Positions 24,601 to 39,600 of a stretch of DNA of 64,000 nucleotides are shown here, piece after piece. The notes beneath the pieces are model-generated. The model was given only the letters and a program-made list of their open reading frames with translations. It did no database searches and had not been told where the DNA came from. A program made the position numbers and the translations under genes. Each line of letters begins with the position of its first letter. Position 1 is the stretch's first letter. This DNA is from Trogon surrucura. Its lineage: Eukaryota > Chordata > Aves > Trogoniformes > Trogonidae. Location of the stretch: NCBI GenBank assembly GCA_020746105.1, contig CM036626.1, positions 18,341,001-18,405,000 of the forward strand, read 5' to 3'.

Positions 24601-27600
24601 CTTCGTAACGCCAACATTAATTTCCCACAGGAACTCTGTCATCATCTTGATGAAAATTAATATCCCTATGACAGTAAGTCTACTGCTTCAGCACTCTCGA
24701 AGCAGAAGGCTCGACAAGTTACAGCCAAACATGATGTCAAAAGATAAGACAGTAAGCTCCTACAAGAATGACACAGCTGACAAAGCATCCAGCTATTCTT
24801 ATATATACTTGAGAAGAAAATGAATTCTTCTTCTATCTAAAATTCAGCTGTCAGCTTCTATCTAGTCCTGCACAGCTGCTTGAGCAACGAAACTGGTGAT
24901 CTTTGAGGAAAGTCTCTTGAAGCTGATAACTGAGCTCACCCTGTCAGGCAACATCGTCATTGGAAGAGCGTATTCTGACACCGAGAGGTGGAGGATAAAG
25001 TGGAGGAGAGACACAAAAGCTTGAACTACTGTAACAAACTTCAGGGCTTTAGACCAACAGTAGCACGCTTCCTCCAGAAAGGCAACTAACGAAGCCAAAT
25101 ATCCCTCCACACTTGACACACAATTCCCAACAGCTTGAAAGAAAGAAAAAGATAATCTCACGATTTCATTCTTATAATGCAGAACTGAAAGACAAATTGA
25201 TTTTAATAAAATATTCAAGACATGAAAGAGTTTAGGTTTGATCAACCCTGACTGGTGAAACATCGAAGCAGTAACGGCAATGGCGTTGAATGCAAAAGGA
25301 GGCTTCATTAACGTAGAAACATCTGAAGTCAACATGCACAAAAAAAGCATAAGGGGTTCAACAATGAGATCAGATAACAAAATTCTCCAGTTCAGGAAAA
25401 GAATCTTTACAAATGGACATTTAGCTGCACTAATCAGAACCTCATGGCACTAAACACACCGTTCACGTGCTGAGAATTCTCTTTAAAAGTCATGCATTAC
25501 AAAAGAACACGAGCCTCTAAATCTGCCTGGAGATAAGAGACAGAGACTCAATCACACCTTTTAGCACTTTTCTATACGAGATGCCGTATTTTGCCATTTT
25601 ATTATTTCACTTTCAAGGTTATTCCTAATGAATAGTTTAAATTAGACACTAGTCAATGACCTCCAACCATAGTGAAATAATTTGGGAAACCTAAGCTCCG
25701 AATCAGTGAACAAAAACACTCCAGGTGAAGTTCTGAAAGCAAGCCATAGTAGAAACCCCATAGCCTTGATAAATAGTAAGACAGTGACACCCACTTTGCC
25801 TAATTGTACACACTGCTGCATTAGACTATGACAGCGAACCTAACTTCACGCTGGTTTTATTGCAAATCACCTTGTGCATGCCTTTACCCCAACTCCCCAC
25901 AAGCTTAGGGAAACTGTGCAGAGATTTTATTTCATCCAGCTGGGGGAACACCACTGTTCTCTACAGTGAAACATGACGCAAGCTTCACAAAGCGTAACAA
26001 TACTACCATGAAGCTTAAGGCATGAAGTGGAAAAGAAAAAACACCCAGCACCTGAACCACAGGACAACCCTTTCATGGAAACAGAAAGCCATCACTCAGA
26101 AGAGCACAGATTAAAAAGTCCTTTATACTTGCGCCACGCACAGAAAACACCATAGGTTCCAATGAGCAGAAAAGTCCAAGTCCTATTTTACATCTCTTTT
26201 CAAAAATGGCACCTCTATCCACAAAATTCCTTATTGTATTAAGCAGAAAGATGAATATGCAACATTTACTAAATCACTTTCCAGCCTTTATCAGCTGGTT
26301 AGCTCTTCATAACCCTACCTGGCTTATGAGCTCTGACAGAATCCCAGAAGAGATAGTGTCCTTACCAGCCAGCGAGATAAACAAACCCAGCACCATTCAA
26401 CACTTTCACAAACTTAGTTTATTACACATTTTTATAGTAAGAGGCAGAACCAATAAGTAATTCCATTGAAATCTCATTAGCTCTGATCAATAGGTACGGG
26501 AGATAATACAAGAACAAAGACAAATTTAAGGTGTTAGTGAGTGAGAAACGGGACCGTTTTCTTCAGGGCTTAGGTAAAAATTGACCTAAACTTGAACTAA
26601 TCTTCTACATTATCCACAACAAAAGAAAGACGGATGAGTGTAAACACAACAGAAATAAAGCAACATTTGTTCACCTGATTTAGTACCAGTTTAACCACTG
26701 TCTTCACAGGAAAGAAACAAACCGTCTCCACAGCACAGCACTGAAGACTGCTGGATTTCTACACTGCCTTACGGAAAACCAGCTGCTAAAATAAAATGTG
26801 CTCATTCTATTCAAGATCTTTTATGCAACTGCAGATAAGAATCCATTCTTTCCATTTCTCAAGTGGATGGATTCTGATTTGTAGCCTAAATAACTTAGGT
26901 TTACACAGTTACACTGTCCATGTCTATACTTACCAATAATTATTTCCTTTCTAACAGCTCTTGGAAACATCAGGCAATTTCCATCAAATTTAAGAGCAAC
27001 TAGGGTTTAAAAAAGATCTTCAAATTCCTACATATTTCATGAAAATAAGCAGAGGTATAAATAATGAGCCTCAAAAGAAAAGGCCAGCAGAACACAGCTC
27101 AGCCCAGCTCCTGCAAGTGCTGCCTCTTGCCTCCTCGAGGTGTCGATGGAGCTGGTAGAGAGATTAGGGCCCGAGGCTTGGGTTTGTAGGAAGTTTATCT
27201 GATTTTTTTTTTCCCTTCCTTGTAGACAATGTCCTTGTAGAGCAACTAAGATGATGAAGGGAGTGGAGCACCTCCCTTATGAGGAAAGGCTGAGGGAGCT
27301 GGGTCTCTTTAATTTGGAGAAGAGGAGACTGAGGGGTGACCTTATTAGTGTTTATAAATACATCAAGGGTGAGTGTCACGAGGATGGAGCCAGGCTCTTC
27401 TCGGTGACAACCACTGATAGGACAAGGGGTAATGGAATCAAGCTGGACCACAAGAGGTTCCACTTAAATTTGAGAAGAAACTTCTTCTCAGTGAGGGTTA
27501 CAGACCACTAGAACAGGCTGCCCAGAGAGGTTGTGGAGTCTCCTTCTCTGGAGACATTCAAAACCCACCTGGACACGTTCCTGTGTAACATCATCTGGGT

Positions 27601-30600
27601 GTTCCTGCTCTGGCAGGGGGATTGGACTAGATGATCTTCTGAGGTCCCTTCCAATCCCTGACATTCTGTGATACTGTGATACATCAGACAAAAGAGAGAC
27701 TGGAAAAGTGTTCACATCAACCCTTTATCTTTAATATGGGTAACTACACAATAAAAAGGGGAGCACCGGGTTCAAAAAGAAGTCTGGAAAGCAGACCTCC
27801 CTGTAGGCAAGATGCCACCACTTTAAATTGACGGGATTAGAAAAGCAGAAATCCAGCACCAAGAGATTTCTTCCGACAAGAGAAACCCATCACATATCTC
27901 CCGGTGACAGAAGGCAGTCCTGCACTACAAAACAGTGGCTGATGTGGAAGAATTCAGTGGGTTTAAGGGGAACATAAAATGCTTTCATCTTGAAATTTGG
28001 GCTTTCAAAGGGCATTACATGAATTCCGAAACTAAGGGAGTGATATACTTACACTGCAATCCAACCTGCTGTCTTGGAAACATGAACTGCTCTCTACGTA
28101 GCTCAAAGTATCACAGTTTGTTAACCTTAAGTCACTATAAAACATGGCACCATCGTTTCAATTGAAGTGACTTATTTTACGTTAATAAGTCTGAATATTT
28201 CAGTTGACTTTCCCTCCGTATTTATTCTGAAATTCCACATTGTTTCTTTCATAATGATTCTAAACACTGCATGTGCTGAACTTCACATTTATAAATATTT
28301 TAAAAAACAACAAAGCTTTCCAGTACAACATCATACTCTCATGACTTGGTCTTTTTGGTAAGTTGAAACCAAACACATCATGGACAGCTCACTTATGTAG
28401 ACGATACTATGAAAATATTTGTAAAAGAAAACAAGAGTTAATATTGCACTATAAAAGGAAACTAAATAGTATTTCTATGTTTTAAGACTACTTTGATTGA
28501 GCTTAGAAGCAGCTCAGTGTTGCCAAAACAGCTTCAGTAAGTTGCAGTCAGTCCAAACATCAAACAATGGCACAGCTTCCAAAGTCATGTATGATAAATA
28601 CAAATAATGAAAGATGAACAGATAACTCACCACAAAACATAGACGCAGCAAAAAGGAACAGATTTTATAATGTGACAGGAAGCATTGGCTGCATTACCCA
28701 AACGGAATGCTCAATTGCTCTGCATTATCCCCATGTCCCTCAAATTTTTTAACTGCTATTAACTAGAACTTGGTCTTCGCCATCACCGCTGGAGATCTAG
28801 GAAACAGCACTCCTGATGCTGCAAATGATATAATTTGCAGCACAACACGGTACTCCCACAAAGCAGTGCAGAAGATGTGAATTTCTGTGTCACGATAACG
28901 CAAGTCAAGTCAGCTACTGCATTACTGCAATGCGATGCTCTCCCTTTGCCGTGAAATTTATCCCCCAAACAACCAAAGCGCGGGTGAGGCTGAGCGGAGC
29001 TCTGACACCGCTCCTGCCCGACACCCGGAACACCTGAAGGGAAAACACTCGCTGTAGTTTTCCCACTCCCAGTTCATTCTCAACTCACAATCTAAACACG
29101 AAAAGACACCAAACCTGAGCATCTTGCAGACTCCTGGCAGGAGAGCAGATTTTTGCGAGGGCCTGAACTGAACCGCCTGCTCCCATCTTCTCGCCCACGC
29201 CCTGTTGTGTTTATAGGACACCTCCTATCGGATGCTCTAGAGCATCAGCATGTCTCTTAGGAATAATAATAATTAATAATAATAATAATGCCACCACACC
29301 CACTGACTCGGCTGCAGATCTGGCCTGCTGAGAGAGACAGGGAAACTTGCAGGCTCTGCTCTCAGCCACGCAGCTGCCCCACACTTCCCCACTCTGCCAA
29401 GCAGGAGTCCCCAGGGCACCGTGGGCCACAGACTGAATTCTCACCTCATTCAACTTTTCTTCCTCGCTCATCCCGCCTCTGTTCCTCCTTGAGATTTACA
29501 GGGCAATCCCTGCAAGGGGCAGGTGGAAGGGAGCAGACTAGCTACTGACAGGGCTGGAAACAAAACAGGAAGAAATGATCCGCCAGCAGCTCGGCTCCCC
29601 ACTTGGATCACAGCTGCATGCTCCACCTGCTCAGAAAGGCAACAACTTGCACAAGCTCATCCTTCCCCTCCTCAAAACAGAAGAGTCAGCTGAGACGTGC
29701 TGACTGAAAAGACATGACACAGATCACTGACCCTTCTGTAGGCAGATAGGAACTGCCTCCCAACAACTTTGGAAAATCAAAGCAGTAGCCTCAGGGGGGA
29801 GGGGAAAAAAAAAAAAAAAAGGCTTTCTTCTTTGCTTTCTCTACCCACAGCAAGGTGCATTCAGACACAGCCTGAAGGAATATGAGCTACAGAAAAGTGA
29901 CGGAATAAATAGGAAAAAAAAAACAAGAGGAAAGAAGAGGAAAAACATCAAAGGAAACAGCAGCTAGCAGCTGGGAGGAGAGATTAAATCCCTTGTTAAA
30001 AATCCATGTTTTACAGAGCTTCCTAAACATATATAAAGCAGAATTTCTGATATTATATCCACCTGTCTGTCACCTTTTTCAGCCTTCAGGGCAAACAGTG
30101 TTTTGCTTTAAGCCTCTTAAGTCACCATATTACATTACTTGTGTATTGTTATTTACAAAGTGCTCTGTGTTCACCGACTGCTTTACAGACAACTGAAGTG
30201 ACAGCTCAGGCCTTGAATAAGATGCAACATTTAATGAGAGGCACGGCAGCTCAAGATGGCAGTAAACAAAAAAACCACGCATCAAAACAGTGAAAGAGGA
30301 GACAGACATAATGTGCTTGCAAATTATTAGTTGCTATTTTTAAATCAAAGGACTGTGCTCTCAGGTTTACAAGCAGGTGACTTGGGATGAAAATAAATAA
30401 ATCTGGGTTCTCTAGCAAATCTAGGCACCACCAGTCAATGCACTTTTTGATGGATTGGTAATCCCTTACCTAAGTTTTAAGGATAGCATTTCCTCTCTTA
30501 AAAAGACTAAAAAAGGCTGGTTTAGTAGCATAATTAAGTTCCACAGGACCTCAAATACTTTCTGTACCAGACCTACAGTGTGTCTGCACTACAAGGTATT

Positions 30601-33600
30601 TCTTTTTGAGCTATGCTATCTTGATGGAAACAAATAAAACAGTACAGAATCACCCACACACCTAAGGAGCACGTGCTAATTTGTAATTACTCTTCACTAG
30701 GAAAATGTGAAAACTTACTGCTGTCTGAATTTCTCCTTTCTTGTTCAACTAGATGGATTTTACCTCTAATTCTTTTTTGTTATACTACGGTGTGGCTAAA
30801 AACTGAAATCTCTATCCCATCATACTCACAGATAAATCCAAAAAAGACCTTTAACTTTCTCACCAATGAACTAGTGAGCTTATGCAGCCTCTCATCATAA
30901 TACAGGTCACAGAACCTTTCCCTGCTAATTCTCTCAATTTTTCAACTTCTCTTTGAACAGACACTAGAAACAGCCCGTGGTTAGGCACAGTCCCACAAAT
31001 GATGCATTCTAAGATCACGCTGCTTCCTTCTCCTAAATGACACCACTCTGCTTCTTCAGCTGAAGACTGTACTCACCCTCCTCTTATCTCCTCAGAGATA
31101 AACAGGTGCTCAGGTTCAACCTGTTCTCAAGCATGACTCAACCTATTTTTCTGGAACTGCTGCCCTCAGTTGTCTTCTATTCTCCAATCCATAACTATGA
31201 ACTACAATCTTTCTTCATGAATGTGCCATCCCATACCTGGATTGTATTAAAATGCATGTTGTTCAAACAAGCACATATTGCCAGTCTGTGCAATTCATTT
31301 TCTACATTTAAATAAACAGCATTTAATGTTATCAACAATTTCTACACATGCTGTGCTTTCCTACAGGTTGTTAAAGATACTGGACAGTACCCAGACAAAA
31401 ACTCCGAGAACAACGGATTATCTTAACTTTAGAAAGCAACAAAAGTGTCTTTTCCCAGACTGTTCTGAGTTGTTTTTTGGTTTTGGTTGGGTTTGGTTTT
31501 TTGCAATATTTCCTAGAACACTGACATACCAGTAACTCCTAGGGTTGGTGTTATGTAAAGTGAAATACGCATAAAATGAACCTCAAGGAGCCTGCAAACA
31601 GACCATGTGGAGTGGCCTCTCCCCTTACTGGTAAAAGTCTGAAAACCAGCTGGGACACCTGCAAGTTAATACATCACTACAGGCTACCAAAGAAGTGAAT
31701 GAAAAGCAAACCCAAGGCAGCACGATTACCCAAAGCAAAAGCAAATGCAGCGCTGCATGCTGAATGAGCTGCCAGCTGTAGCAATGCCAGTTTGTAAAGC
31801 CTGCTAAGAAGGAATTACAATAATTAGGGATTGTAGTCATGAGCTGCTCTAGCAAGTCATCGCAGGACAATACGGGTGAAGCCTACGTAACCAGGTAAAA
31901 CACAGCTTTGGTACTGTGCTCATGGAACAGGTGCGATCACAAGGTTGGTTTGGTTTATCCCTTGTGCCTGGGTGGCTCTTGTTAAGCTGAAACAGGAAAG
32001 GACAGACTTCAAATGAAAAAATCTCCAAAACCCAACAAGTTGTTTTGTTTTGCAGGGGGCGGGGTGCAAGGCATCAAGTGGCTTCAGTGTATCCACAATG
32101 ACAGTGCCATTAGAGAAGGACAGTGAAAAATGTCATTCTCTACCTATGAGGTAGATCAAAATAAGGGCTTTTGCCGTGGTGGCAATGGGCTTGTTACATT
32201 ACCTAGTAAATAAAGTAACTGGCTACATCAGATCACACACTAAAAGTATATACTAATGGCAAGGCTGCTTTCAAAGCAGCAAGGTGAAAGTAATTTGGCT
32301 TCTCTCTGTACCACCTACTTTGAATACCAGAGTTTTTATCACACCTGAAATTACCACAGCCTTTCCAAAGCTAAGGTTAACAGGGGCAGCACTGAAGGTA
32401 AAGTAAAACCTCAATCACAGCCAAAGCAGAGTACAGCTGACCATGAAACTGTAATGCACATAAAATACAATCCTACAAGGTGTCTTCTTCCTAAGGCCTT
32501 AACTGTATGAAGTGCTCTCAACATGCCATACAAATCAGTTTAATCCCACGGAGTCAAGATGCAGGATTTTCATCCAAAGGCTTAGGCTTTTGTTCCTCTG
32601 AATCATGGTTGCTGAATCCAAGAGGTTAACAGCTGAAAATGAGCATATTCCTCTAACATTTGAGAATGCTTTACAGCACTGATTAATTTTTCTTATCTGT
32701 TAATACATTTCCTCCTCCTCCCACTACAGATCGAAAAATTTAATAAACTAATACGTTACTGGGGCACCATTTGAAAACCTTTTAGCATCGTTTTGTTCCT
32801 GAATCCTCACATCTTAACTTAGTATTTTCGTATCAGAGGTGCAGAGCCAAGCAGAGTTACTCTGTTCACCCCCAAAGTAGCAGTAGAGTCCTGAGTTTCA
32901 GATGTTGTGGTTGAGTCATTCCTAGGAACACGGCAGCACCACAAAGGGTGAACAGGACTTCATGAATATCAACCCTACAGGCAGCAAAAAAACAAAGACC
33001 AAAAGATGTTTAAAAGCCTGGTTTTCCTCTATTCAAGTATTTTGAGCTTTACGAAACCCTAAACCGCTAAAGAAAACAAAAATGCCAAAGAAACAGCTGC
33101 AAAAATGGCACAATCGAAATAGTTTCTACATACTTTCAAACACTTCTTAAAGATTTCCAGATCTTAGCAAATAATAACAGGGTCAAATTTCCTAACGGGG
33201 TCACATTTCCTACGTTTGCAGAGAACTGATCCGTTTCACAAATAATTTTAACATACAGCTGGAATATAAGTCACAATTCTATTTACATTCATCTGAAGAT
33301 CATAACATTTGACTACAGAAGCTTAAAGACGTTATATGTTGCAAAATATTTTCCCCAAATCTAGCAAAAGCTTAAGGTAATCCATTCAGAAAAGCTGCAA
33401 TACATGACCTGTTCTCAAATGGTTTTTTGCCCTACAATCAAACACAGCCTAGGATATGGGTGAGCTGGTGTACATAACAACATACAAGGAAAACAAGAAA
33501 GATACAGGAGAGAACTTAATGTAAATAACAGACCTACGCATCTATGCAAATACTTACCTGGAGAGAGGCTTTTGAAGGTTCAGTGTGGTACAGGGTGTTT

Positions 33601-36600
33601 AAACAGGCACAAACTACCAGCATTACCTCTGACTGTGCTTTGAAAAAACGTTAGTAGGCTGTCTTGTACAATCAAACCTAACCTCTTTTTTATTTTTCCA
33701 AATATAAAGAGATGACAACTTGCAGAATAAACTTTTTAAGTTAGTTAAAGTGAGGTCAGACTGAACATAAAACAATCTTCCTGCTACCAAACTTCAACCA
33801 GCGCAAAGGACTGAAACTACAATGATTAAAGATAAGTTCTTTCCTCCCTTGTGCACTTTATATCTGATGGACACAGGAAGTGAAAAAAATCCTATATCTC
33901 ACAGATTTCTTTTTTTTTTTTCCTCTCAGAGACTTGGGCTCCTTAATGCCTTTGCAAAATCAAGCCTGAACACTTTATGCTCACATTACACTGTATTAAA
34001 ACAGCAATTCAGAAAACCTGGGGAAAAGAAAACGGGGGGCTGAACAATCACAGTCAATCTCATCACCTGAATAACACGCTGTGAACGTAATTAATCCTAC
34101 ATTTATTTAGAAGAACTTCACACCCTACACATTAAGCAGCAACTCCCTGCTGGCTTCAGCCTAGGTAATTATGTTGTAACAAGGACTAGCTTTGGATTAT
34201 AACAAAGAGAGGAAACGGAAAACAGACCCATGAAGCTCGCCTATCTTTTAGGGTATATCTCACCTGAAAGTCAAGAGAAGTAAATCTAACGTGCTTCAGA
34301 ATATCTGACTTAGCTTTAATTTAGTTAGTTCTGATAAAGCTAGCAGCTTCTGCAGAGACTGTAAGAACGCTATCAGGAATCGTGGTTTTTAATCTAAAGC
34401 AAACGGTCCATGCTTGAATGGGTATCTTACACCTACAGTCACCAAAATTAGCAAGATTCTATTTGCCCTGGTCTTGGAGTGCACATACTGACATGTGAAG
34501 GTGTGACTACATACGTTAATGCAGCCTTTATTCTGGGATAACAAATCAAATGGCAGATACAGTTCTATGGAACACTCCAACACAATTGAACTGCTCATCC
34601 CTCTCCTTTACTGCACAAGTTGGAGCTACTACAATATACAACACAAATAATGCTTTTATAGTTTTGACAGGAGAACAGATCATGAATAAAAGGCGAGATG
34701 CTAAGTTAAGAAGTAGAACAACAATGCTAATGAAAAATGTAACACAAATTACACGGGATCAAACACCTTACTCTCCTGCATTCGTCATACCCATAAAACT
34801 TTGAGAAGTTTAGAACTACACAACTGCACATAAACAAGAGCATTAACCCCCAGAAAATTGCCAGAAACACAAACAGTTTCACCTCCCATTCAGGAACGCA
34901 GAAAAGATACATTCACATTTATTACTCAAGTAGCATCTGTTTAAAACTAAACCTGTATTTAAAATTAGGTAAAAATCTTTCCAGTCGGCACAGGCTCCTT
35001 TGTTCTCTTAGGTAAGGACGCCGAAGGGTGCACACCTCCCTGCCCACCCAGACAAGGACTCCCAGGGAGTCACCCCCTGCCTCGTGTCAGGGCCAGCAGC
35101 AGAGCTACCAGAAGGCACAAATGTACAACAAAACCCACCGTGAATAGAGGCCGGCACAAAGGGGAATACAAAACACTGGGGGAAGACATCAGGCTGCACA
35201 AAGGAACCGCAGCAGAGTCCGTGGGTAAACTACTCTGACTTGTATAAAGGACACAATTCCCATGGGGTCACAGACACGTCACTCCCCTCTGGCGGAAGGG
35301 AAAAGGCTTTCCCGCAACAAACCCACATCCAGATTCCCCTGGTCTGGCAGCTCTTTCTCCTCTCCCTCATGCTCAAAGTAAGGTGTGAAGGATGCAGAAA
35401 AGGCCAGACTTAAAATAGAAATTCAGTTGTAACTTTGCCTTGGAGAGGCTGCCATATGTATCATGGGGGTTTGCAAAAGCTCTGACCTAAAGACAAAAAA
35501 AAGTATGCAAACCAGACAAATTAAATTTAGGTTTATTATGGAAATGAAAGTAATAACAGAAGTGACAGCAGGGTGGATGATAAGCTCACTTAGCAGGGGG
35601 ATCAAATGAAGTGATGACATGTCATTATGACCTCAGGGGTTAAAGATGCAATTTTCCATCTGGCTGCATCTGGCTTTTCAACATAAATGTTGACACCACC
35701 TGCTGAGATTTACCACAAGCTGCCTCCACAGGTCTTTGTCTTGCTTTTGTTACCCAGGTTAACATTTACTTTTCCCTCTTTTCTGGTAAGTTGGGCTGAG
35801 CGACATGCTCCCTTTCTTCAAAACCTAATGAACAATTAAAGGAATTCTACATGCCACTTTATACAACAGATCAAATTGTTAATAGTAACTTCCAAAGTAG
35901 CTCAAAGAGAGACACCAGAAACCCAGAGAGCAGGTAAAACTAGCTTTAGGATTGCAAACCGAACAAGAAATTTTAGCTAGGCTTGCTAATATGTCACATT
36001 GTCTAAAACTTCAAGGAATCTACTTTTCTCTTTGTAACAGGTACCTGAATGAAAGAATTTTTCTGAAAAATACCATTAGAGAACTTGCTTGTACTCACCA
36101 TACTCAACTATTAGCCACCTGCATGTGTTTCATTCAAAAGCTTAATCATTTCCAATTCCAGATACGTTGCGCTTAAAATAATCATCTTTTGCCAGCGCAG
36201 CGACACATTCACTTACTCATCTAATTTAGCCACAGCCAAACTACAATCACAAACAGGATTTGTAATCTTGACATGCTGTTGGCTGTAAGGTTTGTGTTTC
36301 CATACTGAATATTTAAAAGCTAGTACCTGTCAGTGGTGTTCCTTTCCTGGAGGCTAAATCTGGAATACAACTGTATGCTTACTACCTACTTGATACATCC
36401 ACTACATCTTTGCCTGTGCCAAGCTTTTTTTTTTTTTCTAAATCTAAAGCTTCCAGACTGATTTTCTGCCAGCATAGGTGAGCTACAAAGCTTGCAGCCA
36501 GCTGGTTTTAAAGTGCCCAGATTCTTCACTAAAATAAACCTACACTCTTTTTTAACTGTTTACACAAAGAGGCCCCAGCCATGACCAGGACTTGGGTTAC

Positions 36601-39600
36601 ACCCCAGGGAAAAAGGGCAAGAAAAGAAAAACCCTCCAGAGATTTTGAAAGCTCTCTGGCACTAGAGCTATGAAAAAAACAGGAGAAAATGGAGACAAAG
36701 AAAGTTAATCAAGACTGCAAAGAAACAAAAAAGAGAGTATCCAGACCAATGAGACATGCAAATAATTTCACTGAAAGACCACTGCAAAAATATCTTCCCC
36801 TCCCAAAACTCTTTCAGTACAAAGACAATGTCACAACCCCTGGAATGGAAGATGTACCATGCTCTTCCTCACCTTGGGGACTCCCCGTCCTTAAGAGACA
36901 AGTCACCCCCCATTTCTGTATCTGTTAAGGTATTTTCTGAATGACAAGCGAACACTGTTGTTCCCTCCAACAAAAGGGAAAAAACCAAAGTGTTCTTGTT
37001 CACTTTGCACACGCTTTACCTCAAGCACGTGCTTCACGGCTAAACTGCACAGGGATGACTTAAGCGTATACTTAAATGCTTTCCCCCCCCCCCGATTCAG
37101 TCCCTAAAAATAGAAACAGTTTCTGCAGTTCCTCTTTCTCTTGTTCTCCTACTGACAGACAACTATTGTGCCATGTCATTATGACAGTAAGATAGCTTAA
37201 TTGCCCCCCTTCCAGAAGCTGTCAGTTCTGCTTAACTGGTGCATAATGTATGCGTCTGGGAGTAGATGTGTTAATACATCAGTCACTTCTATCTACCATG
37301 CCTTTTCCTCTGCTGTATTTAAAGAAAGACTTGGGTTTTATGACCAACTTGCCAGACAGTATATTCACTGATGGTATAGGACAGTCCTATACCTCATTTC
37401 TTTGTCAAAGATGCAGGAAATAACTTTCTCCTTCTCTCTTTGCTGCACTTTTCCAGCTCCACTTCAACCTGAACACGAATTTCCCCATACTTGTGTTTAA
37501 GGTGTGGCCAAAAAAGGCCTCCTCAAAAACGACAGTGTGAAATGAACTTGCTGTTCGTGGAACGGATCAGGATTGATGAATCAAAATATTTGGTAACACC
37601 TGTAGTTGCTTTAAATATTTTGTGCATTGTTACCTATAGGAACATAGTCACTGAAAGCATACAAAGAATAAAAATCAACAATATTTACAACATGTAACAG
37701 CCAGCTATGAACTCAAGGCCTTTAATTCTCCCAGAAGTACTGGTAAGGTCACACCTAAATACACAGCCTGTGCAAGCTGGCTCAGTTCTCTCACACATTC
37801 CCTTTTCTGATCGCGATCATGAAAAAGTTCCCTCCGTACCTCCTCGCTGCTTCCTGTGTCCTGTGCACTTAAGTTTTGATTTTCCTCTTTTGTTTGCAAG
37901 GCAAAGACTAATCTAAATCACTGTTTTCTGAGCCTGTAGGTTGCTATATTAACAAAAAAGACAACGGCATTTTTTGTGTTTATATCAGTAATGTCGTCTT
38001 CTTCAAGAAATATTACTTGCAACTCATACACGTACTTTTGTGGGCCTTCAGAGAAGGCCGTGAAGACATAAAGAGGGAGAAGACACAAAAGCTGTACAAA
38101 AACAGATTAAATCTGACACGAACAAAATAAAGCTTAGTCAGATTTGAACATGCAGCTTTCTTTGTTCCTTTAATCAACTTCTCACCGTTTTCCTACCAAT
38201 GCTTTTGGTTTCAAATCAGTAAAGCACGCTGATACTTCAAAAAACGGGCTGCCTGCAAAGTTCCCAAGACTCTGGGCATAAGCAGAGCTGTGCTGCCTCC
38301 CTTGATGGAACACAGGTGAGTTGCAGAAGTGCTGAAGTGCAAGGACTTTGCAAGTGCCAGAGTCACTGCTCCCCCTCAAGTGAAGTGGAAGCCAAAGCAC
38401 GCTGCCAGGGAGAGCGAGCTGGCAAGAGACTACAGGGGCAAGAGTACACAGCGCACAGAGATTTGTGACACTTATTCTGGTGTTAATAATCTGTTAACGG
38501 CTACAGTCCATAAATCAGCTGTTTCAACTCTAAGTGGTTTTGTGTGTGTGTCTGACCAGAATTGTTGATGGTACTGGAAGTTATAAATTCAATGCGGAAC
38601 TAGGAGTCGTTTGCAGCCTTTTCCTAATGTTGCATAAGTGCTTTATAAACATTCCTCTGCCTGAGAGAGACTGCTGTAGAATGAAAATTCCCCAGAAGCT
38701 GCTTTTCTCCCAAAGCCATTAATATATTAATGAAAATTCATGGTTTTATCTAAAAGGCAATTCCTCCTTTCTCCAACGATATCACGACATTAAAAAAACC
38801 GCACGGACTGGTCTTCACTTAAGGTAAGAACAGCTGGATGGCCAAGGTTACTAAATGAAAAAGACTGATCACATTTGCATTTAGAGGAGATAGCACTTCT
38901 TTTGATTTTACTGATAACTTGTTCACAGATGAAGTGCGATAAAAACATTTCCCGTATCAAGAACCACTTCAGAACTTACTTGGTTTTTTGAATCCAGATG
39001 CAATAGTCTGTAATGAAGAGATCATTAAGGATGTAGGCAGGGTCATTCTCCATAAAAATCTTGTGGATGTCCAGCAGACACTTCAAAACTGCAGCTCTTC
39101 CTGGAAAGATTTTTTTATTTTTATAATTCACTAGAAACTGTAATAGGCAATATTTAGATGTTCTCACCTTTGAGGCTTTAATAACCATGCTACCTGCAAC
39201 CATCCTGTAATGTTGATTCAGTCTCAGAACGGCAATGAAGAGACTGTGCCCTGCAGCATCCTCACCTACGGGATGTGGAGCCTCTGAATTCAGTAGCAAC
39301 CTCTCTGCAAGACTAAGCCTCAAGGCACAGCCACGCGCACCAAGAATCCCCCTCCTGCGAGCCGTGTCGACCCAAACTTCAGGACAGTCACATAGTGCAC
39401 AATAAAAATTAAAAAAAAAAAAGCGCAGCAAGCTGAGAAGTAACTCACCAATACCACAAAGTTATGCCCCATCATTTATCTGAAGAAAGAGAAAACCTAC
39501 TTCCCTGTAAGCCTACACCAACAGCTGTGCTGGAAAACAGGCAGGCTGGGAACACAGATCCCACCACAGGAGCCACAGCGGTTGAGGAAGCCGATGTGAG

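Larger units (their letters stand above)
18663..38979 (-). other. SHQ1: SHQ1 intron 11 (20.3 kb)
   Basis: The largest intron, GTAAGT donor and GTTAAAG acceptor, nearly half of the gene. It contains a CR1 fragment (27.2 kb), a decayed LINE reverse-transcriptase relic (31.7 kb), an unassigned open frame (24.9-25.4 kb), a GC-richer patch with an AAT repeat (29.0-29.6 kb) and a homeodomain-core-rich block (22.1-22.3 kb). No other gene was recognised. Confidence 0.8.
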
